Assembly (NCBI GenBank): GCA_039795165.1
Contig: JBDKER010000025.1
Coordinates: 13,716-77,715 of the forward strand
DNA from: V1-33 sp039795165
GTDB taxonomy: Bacteria; Verrucomicrobiota; Verrucomicrobiia; Verrucomicrobiales; V1-33
Reading direction: 5' to 3'
Length of the DNA stretch: 64,000 nucleotides
The notes beneath the pieces are model-generated. The model worked only from the letters and a program-made list of their open reading frames with translations, ran no database searches and was not told where the DNA came from. Both the position numbers and the translations under genes were made by a program. Below, in pieces: positions 8,214 through 17,100 of this stretch (the stretch's first letter is position 1; each line of letters opens with the position of its first letter).

Positions 8214-9479
8214 ATGGCCAAATTTGAATACATCGCTGTCAACGCCCGAGGTGAGGAAACCGCGGGAGCCATTGAAGCCGGCAGCAAGGACGATGCCATC
8301 AACAAGCTCCGCGGCAGCGGATTGTTTCCCACGCAGGTGGCTCCGGAGGGACAGCTGACGCAGGCGGTCAAGAAGACGAAGAAGGCGTCGGCGGTGGCCA
8401 AGGGCAAGGCTCCCAAGAAGGCGACTGGCAAGGTGAAGAGCAAGGCGCTCATGATTTGGACGAGGCAGCTGGCCACGCTGATTGATTCCGGTCTTCCGCT
8501 GCTGCGCGGGCTCAACGTGCTGGCGAATCAGGAACCGAATCCGGTGCTGAAGCATACGGTGGTGTCGCTGGCGGATTCCGTGCAGACGGGTTCGACCTTT
8601 TCCGAGAGTCTTTCACAGCACCCGAAGGTCTTCAACAAGCTCTATGTGAACATGGTGAAGGCGGGCGAGCTTGGCGGGGTGCTGGAACTGGTGCTCAACC
8701 GTCTCGCTGAATACCAGGAGAAGGCCCAGAAGCTGAAGAACAAGATTGTTTCGGCGATGGTGTATCCAGTGATCGTGATTTTCATCGCGATGGGGATCGT
8801 GGTCTTCCTGCTCACCTACATTGTACCGAAGTTCACGGAAATCTTCGAGAACATGGTGCAGGGCGGGGCGAGTCAGATGCCGGCGCTGACGCGTGCGGTC
8901 ATTGGAGCCAGTGACTTCATGAAGGCGAACTGGTACATCGTCTTTGGAGCGATTGCGCTTATGGTGATGGGCTTCAAGGCGTTCGGGACCACGAAGAACG
9001 GACGGCGCACGCTTGACCGTCTCGCGCTCAAGCTGCCGCTGTTTGGCCCGGTGCTGCTAAAGAGTTCGATCGCGCGGTTTTCGCGTACGCTGGGAACGCT
9101 GGTGACGTCCGGGGTGCCGATTCTGCAGGCGCTCAACATCACGCGGGACACGGCGGGCAATACGGTGGTGGCGGAAGCCATCATGAAGGTGCACGATGCG
9201 GTCAAGGAAGGGGAATCGATGGTGGCTCCGCTGGATTCGAGCAAGATCTTTCCGGCGATGGTGATTTCGATGGTGGAAGTGGGTGAGGAGACGGGGCAGT
9301 TGCCGGAGATGCTTCTGAAGATCGCTGACGTGTATGATGACGAGGTCGACAACTCGGTGAGTGCGCTGACTTCGCTACTTGAGCCGATCATGATTGTGGT
9401 GCTGGCTGTGATTGTTGCGGTCATCGTGCTGGCGCTCTTCCAGCCGCTCATTACGGTCATCACGAAGTTCCAGGGCTGA
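8214..9479 (+). CDS. Type II secretion/type IV pilus inner-membrane platform protein (GspF/PilC)
   Basis: This 421-residue polytopic protein is the membrane platform on which the GspE/PilB motor acts. It has two GspF domains: the first around residues 78-200 (MIWTRQLATLIDSGLPLLRGL and VNMVKAGELGGVLELVLNRLAEY) and the second around 285-405 (RFSRTLGTLVTSGVPILQAL, MVEVGEETGQLPEML). Transmembrane segments follow at about 180-205, 240-258 and 388-412. The N-terminus (MAKFEYIAVNARGEE) matches the family start. An unusual Lys/Ala-rich linker (about residues 50-78) separates the N-terminal segment from the first domain. It lies 169 bp after the second ATPase and 49 bp before the pseudopilin. Confidence 0.93.
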   Translation: MAKFEYIAVNARGEETAGAIEAGSKDDAINKLRGSGLFPTQVAPEGQLTQAVKKTKKASAVAKGKAPKKATGKVKSKALMIWTRQLATLIDSGLPLLRGLNVLANQEPNPVLKHTVVSLADSVQTGSTFSESLSQHPKVFNKLYVNMVKAGELGGVLELVLNRLAEYQEKAQKLKNKIVSAMVYPVIVIFIAMGIVVFLLTYIVPKFTEIFENMVQGGASQMPALTRAVIGASDFMKANWYIVFGAIALMVMGFKAFGTTKNGRRTLDRLALKLPLFGPVLLKSSIARFSRTLGTLVTSGVPILQALNITRDTAGNTVVAEAIMKVHDAVKEGESMVAPLDSSKIFPAMVISMVEVGEETGQLPEMLLKIADVYDDEVDNSVSALTSLLEPIMIVVLAVIVAVIVLALFQPLITVITKFQG

Positions 9480-9528
9480 GTCGGCGGATTGCGCCGCGGA
9501 GTCCTATCCGATCCCATTCCGAAAACTG

Positions 9529-10185
9529 ATGAAAACAACTGCTGCCACCAACCGACGTGCGGGCTTTACGCTCATTGAGGTCATGACCGTGATTGCGATC
9601 ATGGCCTTGCTTGGGGCGATGGGGTTTGCGGGGTTTCAGTATGCGATCCGCAAGAGCAAGGAGAAGCAGACGCAGAACCGGATGGCGGCGATTTCGTCGA
9701 TCATTCAGCAGTACCGGGATGAGAACGGGAACTATCCTGTGCCGCAGGATCCGATGAGTTCGGGGTCGCTGCGCGGCAAGCAGTGGCCGGCGGGCGGGGC
9801 GGTGGCCTTGTATCAGCTGTTGTCCGGGGATGGGGATGATGCGCTCCAGGGCGGCAAGGGAGTGCAGAGTGTGGGCATTCCGGGTGGGGCGGAGAACACG
9901 GGGAAGATTCTGCTGGATACCTGTGTGGCACCGACGAAGGAGCAGGTGCAGCAGAAGAAGAAGACGGAAATGGTGGATGCGCTCGAGGACGGCCGGTTTG
10001 TGGTAGTTGACGGCTTTGGCCGTCCGTTTCAGTACCTGGTGGGGATCCGCGACCGGAATGGGAGGCTTACGAATGCGGGGGAGATGCACAGCAGCAGTGA
10101 TTTCGAGCTGTGGTCGTACGGGGCGCTGGAGAACCGCGATGATTCTCCTGAGGGGCAGCGCCAGTGGATCAAGAGCTGGCAGTGA
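9529..10185 (+). CDS. Prepilin-like protein, GspG/type II pseudopilin family
   Basis: This 218-residue protein carries a class III signal peptide. After a short basic leader (MKTTAATNRRAG) comes the prepilin peptidase site G/FTLIEV and a hydrophobic helix up to about residue 38, so ATG 9529 is chosen over the upstream in-frame start at 9412, which overlaps gspF. After cleavage, the +5 Glu is retained. The helix continues into a GspG-like region (RKSKEKQTQNRMAAISSIIQQYRDENGNYP), and the C-terminal part has a VDGFGRPFQY motif like the GspG segment near the calcium-binding loop. It is probably the major pseudopilin of the two-ATPase operon. No prepilin peptidase or minor pseudopilins are in the window. 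Confidence 0.88.
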   Translation: MKTTAATNRRAGFTLIEVMTVIAIMALLGAMGFAGFQYAIRKSKEKQTQNRMAAISSIIQQYRDENGNYPVPQDPMSSGSLRGKQWPAGGAVALYQLLSGDGDDALQGGKGVQSVGIPGGAENTGKILLDTCVAPTKEQVQQKKKTEMVDALEDGRFVVVDGFGRPFQYLVGIRDRNGRLTNAGEMHSSSDFELWSYGALENRDDSPEGQRQWIKSWQ

Positions 10186-10222
10186 TGGCGGGTGCTGATT
10201 TCCGGTTGGCTGGTGTGTCAGA

Positions 10223-10942
10223 ATGACTGAAGGTTCTGGGGTCATGAAGACGCCGCTGCCTCAGTCGAGGAACCGGAATCTGCCGAAGCCCGAGGCTCCG
10301 GCGGACGTGGTCATGCCTGGCCGCGGGGCTGAGATGCTGCCGCCGGGTGGGCCTGTGATGTCAGGTGTGGAGCGCCGTCAGCCATGGCAGCAGGACCGTC
10401 GGGAGCCTTCTCCGCTCGCGAGGCTGGCCCGCGCCCTGCTGGGGTTGGTGCTGGTGGCGGGGATGTTCGGAGGGTTTCTGTATCTGTATTTCCGAGGTGT
10501 CAGCACGGAGGGGAGGCAGGAGATGGGGGTGCAGGAATTGCTGGCGATGATTGGGGCGGAGGTATGGGAGAATGGGACCGCCGAGCTGATGCCGGTTGCT
10601 GGCATTGCGGAGGAGGAAGTGATGTTGCTCCCGATGGTGCTGATGGAGGCGAAGCGCAAAGCGGGGCCGAGGTTTCCGGAAGTGAGGATTGTGACGGGTG
10701 ATCCGCCTCCTGGGACTGGAGCTGCGACTCATCAGATTGTTTATTTCATTGGTGGCGAGGCTTCCGTGGTGCTGAGGATGCGGCTGGATCCGGCCACTGG
10801 CCGCATGGAGTATCTTGGCCAGAAGAACCGGGTGCTGCCGGAGCGGGTGGGTCGTCCGGCGGAGGAGGTGCCTGTGGCTGAACCGGCAGAACTGGACGCC
10901 GGGCCCGCGGTGGATTCCGAAAAAGTATCGGAACAGCCTTGA
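10223..10942 (+). CDS. Unknown single-pass membrane protein in the pilus/secretion operon
   Basis: I do not recognise this 239-residue protein. It has a proline-rich, probably cytoplasmic N-terminal region of about 70 residues, one transmembrane helix (LLGLVLVAGMFGGFLYLYF, about 73-91), and a soluble domain of about 110 residues ending in an acidic, Ala/Pro-rich tail. The topology resembles bitopic assembly-platform proteins (GspL/GspM or PilN/PilO), but there is no detectable signature. ATG 10223 and ATG 10244 are both possible starts; the latter has GAAGG about 10 nt upstream. It follows the pseudopilin by 37 bp on the same strand, so it is probably co-transcribed and linked to that machinery by position only. 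Confidence 0.7.
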   Translation: MTEGSGVMKTPLPQSRNRNLPKPEAPADVVMPGRGAEMLPPGGPVMSGVERRQPWQQDRREPSPLARLARALLGLVLVAGMFGGFLYLYFRGVSTEGRQEMGVQELLAMIGAEVWENGTAELMPVAGIAEEEVMLLPMVLMEAKRKAGPRFPEVRIVTGDPPPGTGAATHQIVYFIGGEASVVLRMRLDPATGRMEYLGQKNRVLPERVGRPAEEVPVAEPAELDAGPAVDSEKVSEQP

Positions 10943-11015
10943 AATCACCGTGAGAATTCCGGGCTGGCCATCGTTTAGGTGAGGGATTGCATCATTTTAC
11001 CGACCATCATTTCCC

Positions 11016-12311
11016 ATGAATCAGATCATCATTCCGAACCGTCGATCCTTTCTGAAATCTGCTGCGGCCGCTGGAGCGGTGGGTGGTCTTGCGGCCCCGG
11101 GCATAGTACTGGGCAATCCTGACAGCCGGCGGCTGAAGATTGGCCTGGTGGGCTGTGGTGGGCGGGGCAGTGGTGCGGCTGGGGATGCCATGACATCGGA
11201 CAGCAATGCCGAGCTGTGGGCGGTGGGGGATGTGTTTCCGTCGAGCATCGAGGGGAGCCTCAATGCGCTGCGCAATCAGTTCAAGGACCGGGTCAATGTG
11301 GATGAGGCGCGGAAGTTCACGGGGATGGATGCCTATCAGAAGGTGCTGGAGAGCGGGGTGGATGTGGTGCTGCTGGCGACGCCTCCGGGGTTCCGGCCGC
11401 TGCATTTCGAGGCGGCGGTGAATGCGGGCAAGCATGTGTTCTGCGAGAAGCCGGTGGCCGTGGACATGGCTGGGGTGAAGAAGGTGATGGCGGCGGCGCA
11501 GAAGGCGAAGGAGAAGGGGTTGGCGGTGGTTTCCGGATTCTGCTGGCGGAAGGACACGTCGCGCCGTGAGTTCTTCAAGCGTGTGCACGGTGGCGATATC
11601 GGGGACATTGCGCATTATTATGCGACGTATTATACGGGGCCGGTGAAGCCGATGGCGCGGCGGGAGGACCGTAAACCCGAGTGGAGCGATGTGGAGTGGC
11701 AGGTGCGCAACTGGTATAACTTCTCGTGGCTTGGGGGTGACAGTCTTGTGGAGCAGGCCGTGCACAGTGTCGACAAGGTCGGCTGGGCCTTTCTGGACAA
11801 GGATCCGATTGCCTGTCATGGCAACGGGGGGAGGCAGGTTCCGTTTGAGGGAGCCGAGGGGTATAACATCTTCGATCACTTCTCGGTGATTTACGAGTAT
11901 CCGGGTGGAGCGCTTGCCACCGTGGCCAACCGGCAGATTCCGAACTGCGAGAACGAGAATGCGGACTACATTCTCGGGACGAAGGGGAATGCGACCATCA
12001 AGGGCGGGTTGCGCATCACGGGAGACAAGGCTTGGCGGGACCGGGGTGAGGCTCCGGTGAACATGTATGTCTACGAGCACATGGAATTGTTCCAGTCGAT
12101 CCGCGAGGGCAAGCCGTTGTACGAGGGCGACTGGATGTGTCACAGCACGGCCCTTGCGATCATGGGTCGGATGGCGGCCTATACGGGTCGGCGGATTACG
12201 TGGGACATGCTCATGAAGTCCGAGGAAGATCTGGCTCCGGACGATCTGAAGTGGGATTCGGCGTTCACGCCGAACCCGATGCCGCGGCCTGGGATTACGA
12301 AGTTCGTGTGA
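11016..12311 (+). CDS. Tat-exported Gfo/Idh/MocA family oxidoreductase
   Basis: This is a complete 431-residue NAD(P)-dependent oxidoreductase of the glucose-fructose oxidoreductase-like class. The N-terminus has a twin-arginine signal (R9-R10-S-F-L-K14) followed by an Ala/Gly-rich hydrophobic stretch to about residue 32, which predicts folded export with its cofactor. The Rossmann motif is GLVGCGGRGSG and the dehydrogenase EKP motif is at 144-146 (CEKPVAVDM). The middle and C-terminal region (SWLGGDSLVEQAVHSVDKVGWAF, YILGTKGNATIKGG) matches the planctomycete/verrucomicrobial group of secreted members. The substrate is unknown, probably a carbohydrate derivative. It is flanked by short intergenic regions and appears monocistronic. 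Confidence 0.92.
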   Translation: MNQIIIPNRRSFLKSAAAAGAVGGLAAPGIVLGNPDSRRLKIGLVGCGGRGSGAAGDAMTSDSNAELWAVGDVFPSSIEGSLNALRNQFKDRVNVDEARKFTGMDAYQKVLESGVDVVLLATPPGFRPLHFEAAVNAGKHVFCEKPVAVDMAGVKKVMAAAQKAKEKGLAVVSGFCWRKDTSRREFFKRVHGGDIGDIAHYYATYYTGPVKPMARREDRKPEWSDVEWQVRNWYNFSWLGGDSLVEQAVHSVDKVGWAFLDKDPIACHGNGGRQVPFEGAEGYNIFDHFSVIYEYPGGALATVANRQIPNCENENADYILGTKGNATIKGGLRITGDKAWRDRGEAPVNMYVYEHMELFQSIREGKPLYEGDWMCHSTALAIMGRMAAYTGRRITWDMLMKSEEDLAPDDLKWDSAFTPNPMPRPGITKFV

Positions 12312-12382
12312 AGCGGGGCTGCTGCCGGTGATTCCGGGGCGGCTGTGGCTGGTCTCGCGGCCTGCCGAGGCTGACTGTGGGG

Positions 12383-12399
12383 TCCTGTGGGTCCTGCGG
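12383..12399 (+). repeat. Two octamer repeats, TCCTGTGG and TCCTGCGG
   Basis: Two near-identical octamers separated by one G occur in the gap between the Tat oxidoreductase and the DUF4239 gene. The same octamer occurs three times in tandem at 52747-52770. Function is unknown, and two copies could be chance in GC-rich DNA. Confidence 0.4.
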
Positions 12400-12484
12400 C
12401 GACTTTTCCTGACGAAAACCGTCCTTGCGGGGGTGGCTTGCCTGACTCAGTCTGGAGGCCTTAAAGCAACCCTGACTGATTTTC

Positions 12485-13324
12485 ATGTTCTTCTGGATTT
12501 ACGACATCCCGACTCCGACGCTGGCACTGCTGTTTGCGGTAGTGTTTGTGGGCTTTACGTGGGCTGGGATTATTTTCATCAGTCCGATCCTGAAGTTCTG
12601 GGTGAAGCGGCAGGAGGGGATCAATGACATTGTGGGGTATGCGCTGGGGGCTTTTGGGGTCTTCTATGGACTGCTGCTGGGGTTGCTGGCGGTTTCCAGT
12701 TATGAGAATTCGTCCGAGTTGGAGGGAATTGTGGCGAGCGAGGCGGCGGCTTTGGCGGGACTCTGGCGGGATGTGGACAACTATCCGGAGCCCTCGCGCA
12801 CGAGTCTGCAGGACAAGCTGAGAACTTACTCCGACAACATCATTGCGGGCGAATGGCCGGCGCAGCGGAAGGGAAAAATGGACACCCAGGGGGTGAAGCT
12901 GGCGTCACAGTTTCAGAGGGAACTGTGTCAGTTCAAGCCGGCTGACATCAGCGAGCAGATTCTGCATGCGGAGACCATGCGGGCGTTCAACCACATGGTG
13001 GAATTCCGCAGCAAGCGCATTCAGAATACGAACAGCGGGATTCCCGGGGTGATGTGGTGGGTGGTCATGGTGGGGGCCATCATCAATACCCTGATCATCA
13101 TGTTTTTCCGGGTGAGGTTCGATATCCACCTCGTGATTGGCGGGCTGCTGGCCTTTGTGGTGGGGTCGTTGATCTTTCTGGTGGCGGCGCTTGATTATCC
13201 ATTCCGTGGCGAAGTGAGCATTGGGCCGGACCGGATCAAGGTGGTGTACGATGCGCTCATGAAGAAGTCGCCGGAGGCGGCGGCGATTCCTGCGGTGCCT
13301 GAGCCTGTTCCAGCGAAACCCTGA
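12485..13324 (+). CDS. DUF4239 family membrane protein
   Basis: This is a 279-residue integral membrane protein of unknown function that I assign to the DUF4239 (bestrophin-like) family by its layout. Two transmembrane helices lie near the N-terminus (about 8-30 and 48-70, containing DIVGYALGAFGVFYGLLLGLLAV). They are followed by a soluble helical middle part (EGIVASEAAALAGLWRDVDNYPEP, about 80-190) and two further helices (about 195-215 and 220-243). The C-terminus reads DYPFRGEVSIGPD, typical of the family. A Pro-rich tail of about 20 residues follows. No partner gene is apparent; the next gene is convergent. Confidence 0.8.
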   Translation: MFFWIYDIPTPTLALLFAVVFVGFTWAGIIFISPILKFWVKRQEGINDIVGYALGAFGVFYGLLLGLLAVSSYENSSELEGIVASEAAALAGLWRDVDNYPEPSRTSLQDKLRTYSDNIIAGEWPAQRKGKMDTQGVKLASQFQRELCQFKPADISEQILHAETMRAFNHMVEFRSKRIQNTNSGIPGVMWWVVMVGAIINTLIIMFFRVRFDIHLVIGGLLAFVVGSLIFLVAALDYPFRGEVSIGPDRIKVVYDALMKKSPEAAAIPAVPEPVPAKP

Positions 13325-13383
13325 GGGAAACTGGGATGGTCTGGGGGGCTGCGGTGGAATTCCCCGGCAGTCCCAGCGGAACT

Positions 13384-14109
13384 TCAGCGCTTTGGCTGGA
13401 GGGCGGCTGCGGGAAGGGAATCGGTGACGGTGACACCGGCGGTCTTGAGGTCGGCGATGGCCTTTCTGATGGATTCGGGGGCGACGCCGCGGGAGAGTGA
13501 TTCGACCATGGTGACATTGAATCCTGCGGCGGCGGCATCGAGGGCGGTGGCGCGGACGCAGTAGTCGGTGGCGACGCCGTAGACGATGACGTCGGTGACG
13601 CCTGCCTTGCGGAGGGTGGCTTCCATTTCTGTTTTGGCTCCGCCGTCGTCCTTGAAGCCCGAGTAGCTGTCGTAGCGCTGGTCCTTGCCCTTCTGGACGA
13701 TGCCGGTGAAGAGGCTGGCATCGAGGAGAATTTCTGCGCCTTTGGATTGCTGGATGCAGTGGGCAGGCCAGAGGACCTGATCGCGTCCGCGGAGCTGGAT
13801 GACGTCGAAGGGTTTGTGGTCCTTGTGATTGGAGAAGAACGAGATGTGGTCTGCTGGGTGCCAGTCCTGGGTGGCGTAGATGAGGTGTCCGGCGGCCTTG
13901 AGCTGGGCGGTGGCGTCGGCGACGGCCTTGAGGTAGGCGGCATCGGTTCCGGCGACTGCGAGGGATCCTTTGTGTGCTTCGGTGAAGTCGCCCTGAATAT
14001 CGACGACGATGACTGCGGAGCGGGATTTGGGGGTATCCTTTGCCTTGCTGAGGCTGGGGTAGCAGGCGGCGGCGAGACCGATGAGGAATGGGCGGCGGGA
14101 GGAATTCAT
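13384..14109 (-). CDS. pncA: Exported nicotinamidase (isochorismatase-like hydrolase)
   Basis: This 241-residue enzyme is predicted to hydrolyse nicotinamide to nicotinate and ammonia. The catalytic triad is visible: D37 (VVDIQGDF), K140 (IVQKGKD) and C184 (GVATDYCVRATALDA). The metal-binding motif is D82-W-H84-x3-H88. Unlike ordinary cytoplasmic PncA, it has an N-terminal export signal with a twin-arginine-like start (SSRRPFLIGLAAACYPSLSKA), which places it in the periplasm. The catalytic domain has the usual length of about 210 residues. Its neighbours (a DUF4239 membrane protein and the large cytochrome/DUF1553 gene 72 bp upstream on the same strand) do not suggest a pathway. The signal could be Sec or Tat. 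Confidence 0.87.
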   Translation of the reverse strand: MNSSRRPFLIGLAAACYPSLSKAKDTPKSRSAVIVVDIQGDFTEAHKGSLAVAGTDAAYLKAVADATAQLKAAGHLIYATQDWHPADHISFFSNHKDHKPFDVIQLRGRDQVLWPAHCIQQSKGAEILLDASLFTGIVQKGKDQRYDSYSGFKDDGGAKTEMEATLRKAGVTDVIVYGVATDYCVRATALDAAAAGFNVTMVESLSRGVAPESIRKAIADLKTAGVTVTDSLPAAALQPKR

Positions 14110-14181
14110 GGGCGTGGGGATCTGATCAGGACGAAATCCTCAGCCGGGGTCTGCTGCAATGGCGGAAATGTCAGGGTCGGA

Positions 14182-17100
14182 TCAGCGCAGCGAGATGAAT
14201 TCGCGTGTATTGAGGAGGGCGAGGGTGAGGCTCTGGAGTGGGGAAGTGATGGCGGAGGGCTGGGCTGTGGCGATGGCGCGGCGGAGTTGTTCCGTGGCGG
14301 CGTCGATCTTCGCGAGTTGCTGCTGTTCCTCAGCTGAGAGGAGGTTCTGGATGGCCTGCGGGGTGACGATGGAGCCTTCGAGGGAGGCAGAGGCCGCGAT
14401 TTCCGTTTCGGTGAGGGCGCGGCTGTGGAGTCGGGCGCGGTGGATGCTGCCTTTGAGGAGGCGGTCGGCTGAGGGGGATCCGTGGCGGCAGCCGAACTGG
14501 ATCATGGATTGTCCGGCGGCGAAGGTGATCGGTCCACTGGAGCGGTAGGGCTGGCCATAGGGCTGGCCATTGCGGAAGATGCGGATGGTGCCGTCGTCGG
14601 CCCATGTGATGGCGATGTGAACGGGGTTGGTTTCCGTTTCCGGGGGGCCGCCGACTGGCTGGGTGCGGGCGAAGACATTGCTGCCTGCGATCCACTGGGC
14701 GGGGTCGCGTTCAGCGAAGACGATGGCGTCGAAGGTATCGCCGCCGAGGTCCTGGATCGTGAACACACCGCCGCCGGACTGATTGGTGGTGGCGAGGCTG
14801 AGCCATGCTTCGAGGGTGCGGGCGCGCAGTGCGAACGGGAGTGGGTCCGTGGAGGCGAAGGCATCGGATCCATTGAGGTGGAGGGAGCCGTCGCGCAGGG
14901 TGGCTCCTCCGTGGAGTTTCAGGGGGATGGCGGGCTGGGTATCCGTGGTGAAGTCCCATTCCGCGAGAGGTTTGGGTGCGTTGCTGGATTCCGTGGTGGG
15001 CTTGGTCTTGCGGAGGCGTGCGATGACCGGGTTGATGAGGCGGGCGCGGGCGGCTTCCGTTTCTGCGAGTTGTGCGGTGAGGCGGGATTTGCCGGAATCG
15101 GCTGCGAGGATGGCGGTTTCCGAGGATGCCAGCCATGCGAGGGATTCGGCGGCTTCCTGCGGGGAGGGTTCGCGCTGGAAGGCATCGAGGAAGAGCTGGC
15201 GTATCTGGCTGGGGGAATCCTTGTGGGCTGCGGCGATGCGGTTGGCCCAGTCGGCGGCCCATGACTGGACCTGGGGAGAATTCATGAGGGTGAGGGCCTG
15301 GGCGGGGACGCTGGTGCTGTCGCGATTGCCGCGTGTGCTGCTGGGCACGGGGGCGTCGAAGGCGGTGAGGAAGGGGTCGAGGGCGTTGCGGATGACCTTG
15401 ACGTAGACGCTGCGGACGGGGGAGGATCCGTCCTGTCCGGGGCCGCTGCCGGCGGTGAGTCTGCCGGTCATGGTGAGCATGCTGTCGCGGATGGCCTCGG
15501 CTTCGAGGCGGCGCAGGGGCCAGTGGGAAAGGAGCCGGTTCAGGGGATCGCGTTCGGTGGCTTCGGCAGAGGGAGTGCTGGAGGCCATGAATGCGTGACT
15601 GGTGACGATGGTGCGGAGGGTGGCTTTGAGGGAGCCGCCGTTCCGGTCGACTTCGCTGGCGAGCCAGTCGAGCAATTCCGGGTGGGAGGGGAGTTCGCCG
15701 AGTTTGCCGAAGTTGTCGGTGGTGGGAACGATGCCGCGGCCGAAGCAATGGTGCCAGAGTCGGTTGGCGATGACGCGGAGGGCGAGGGCTCTGCCTTTGG
15801 AGGCGATGCTGTCGGCGAGTTCGCGGCGTCCGCTGTCCTTTGGGTTCCATGGGGAAGGGTCGATGGCCGAGAGGAAGGCGCGGGGGACGGGCTGCGATGG
15901 TTTGCGGATGTCGCCGCGGGTGTAGAGGGTCCAGTCGGCGGCGTCGGCTTCGAGCACACCGGGGACGCGCACGGGTTCAGGGATGGAGTTTTCCGTTTCC
16001 CGGAGGGCGGCGATTTTCTGGGTGGTGGCAGCGAGGGCGTCTGCGGGCAGGGGCAGCAGTCCGGAGCGGCAGGCGAAATTCAGGAAGGTGGCGGCTTCCG
16101 GGGAGGCGGGCTGACGGTTGAGTTGTGCGAAGAGGATGCGCAGGGCGTCGCGGTAGCGGTCGAGCAGTTCGCCGCGCGAGCGCGGGGCTGGGCCCTTGAG
16201 CAGGAGGGGCAGTATGGCTGGCGCTTCCTGGGGCGTGGTGGCTGCATCCTGCGGGTACAGGATTTCCGAGATGCCGAACCATGCGCGTTCGCCGCCGCCG
16301 GTTTCGGCGGGGTGGTCCGGGTTGGTGACGGCTTCGACGTAGACGGTTTCGCCTTTCCAGTACTCCATGTCGAAGGCGATCCAGCGTGGTTCGTCGTGAT
16401 CGAGGCCGGTTTTCGGGTAGATGAGACCGGCGCGGGGGTAGTGGTGGACGACGAAGCGGAGGGAAGCGTTGCGGCCGCAGGCCCGGACCCAGAGCCGACC
16501 GCCTTCACTTATGAAGCGGGCCGACTGGAAGATGCCGCGGTGGCGGCGCGAGAGGGAATCCGAGAAGCGGCCGGCGGGGCGGAACTCGATGGGGGGATTC
16601 TGTGGTGGGTCGCTGGTGGTGAAGAGGGTTTCGCGGGAGTGGGTGGTCAGGCCCGGGCCGTGGGTGAAGACTTTCTCCTGCGTGTGGCCGCCGGGAGTCC
16701 AGCGGAAGCGAGCGGGGGCGGATTGGTGGGCCTGCTGGCGATCGATGGCTTCGCGGTGGCGTTTCTGGAGGTCGGACCATGCGGTGGCCATGGCGTCCGG
16801 CGGGAGGTCGCGGAGCTGGAGCCATGGTCCGAGCGGGCCGAGGCCGTCAGCGGCGGCGGCTTTGCGCTGGTTGTCGTCGGTTGGTTCCCAGTTGGCGAGT
16901 GCGGCGGCGGGGTCGGCGAGTGCGGACCAGCCTTCCAGAACCGAAGAAAGGACGGCAGCCTTCTGCTGGTGGAGTTTGGCGGCGAGGGATGGCTGTGCCG
17001 GGTCGGTGGAGGCGTCGATGATGCCGGGGCGGGAATTGGCGAAGACGCCGAACATGGCGTAGTAATCCTCCTGGCTGATGGCGTCGAATTTGTGGTGGTG

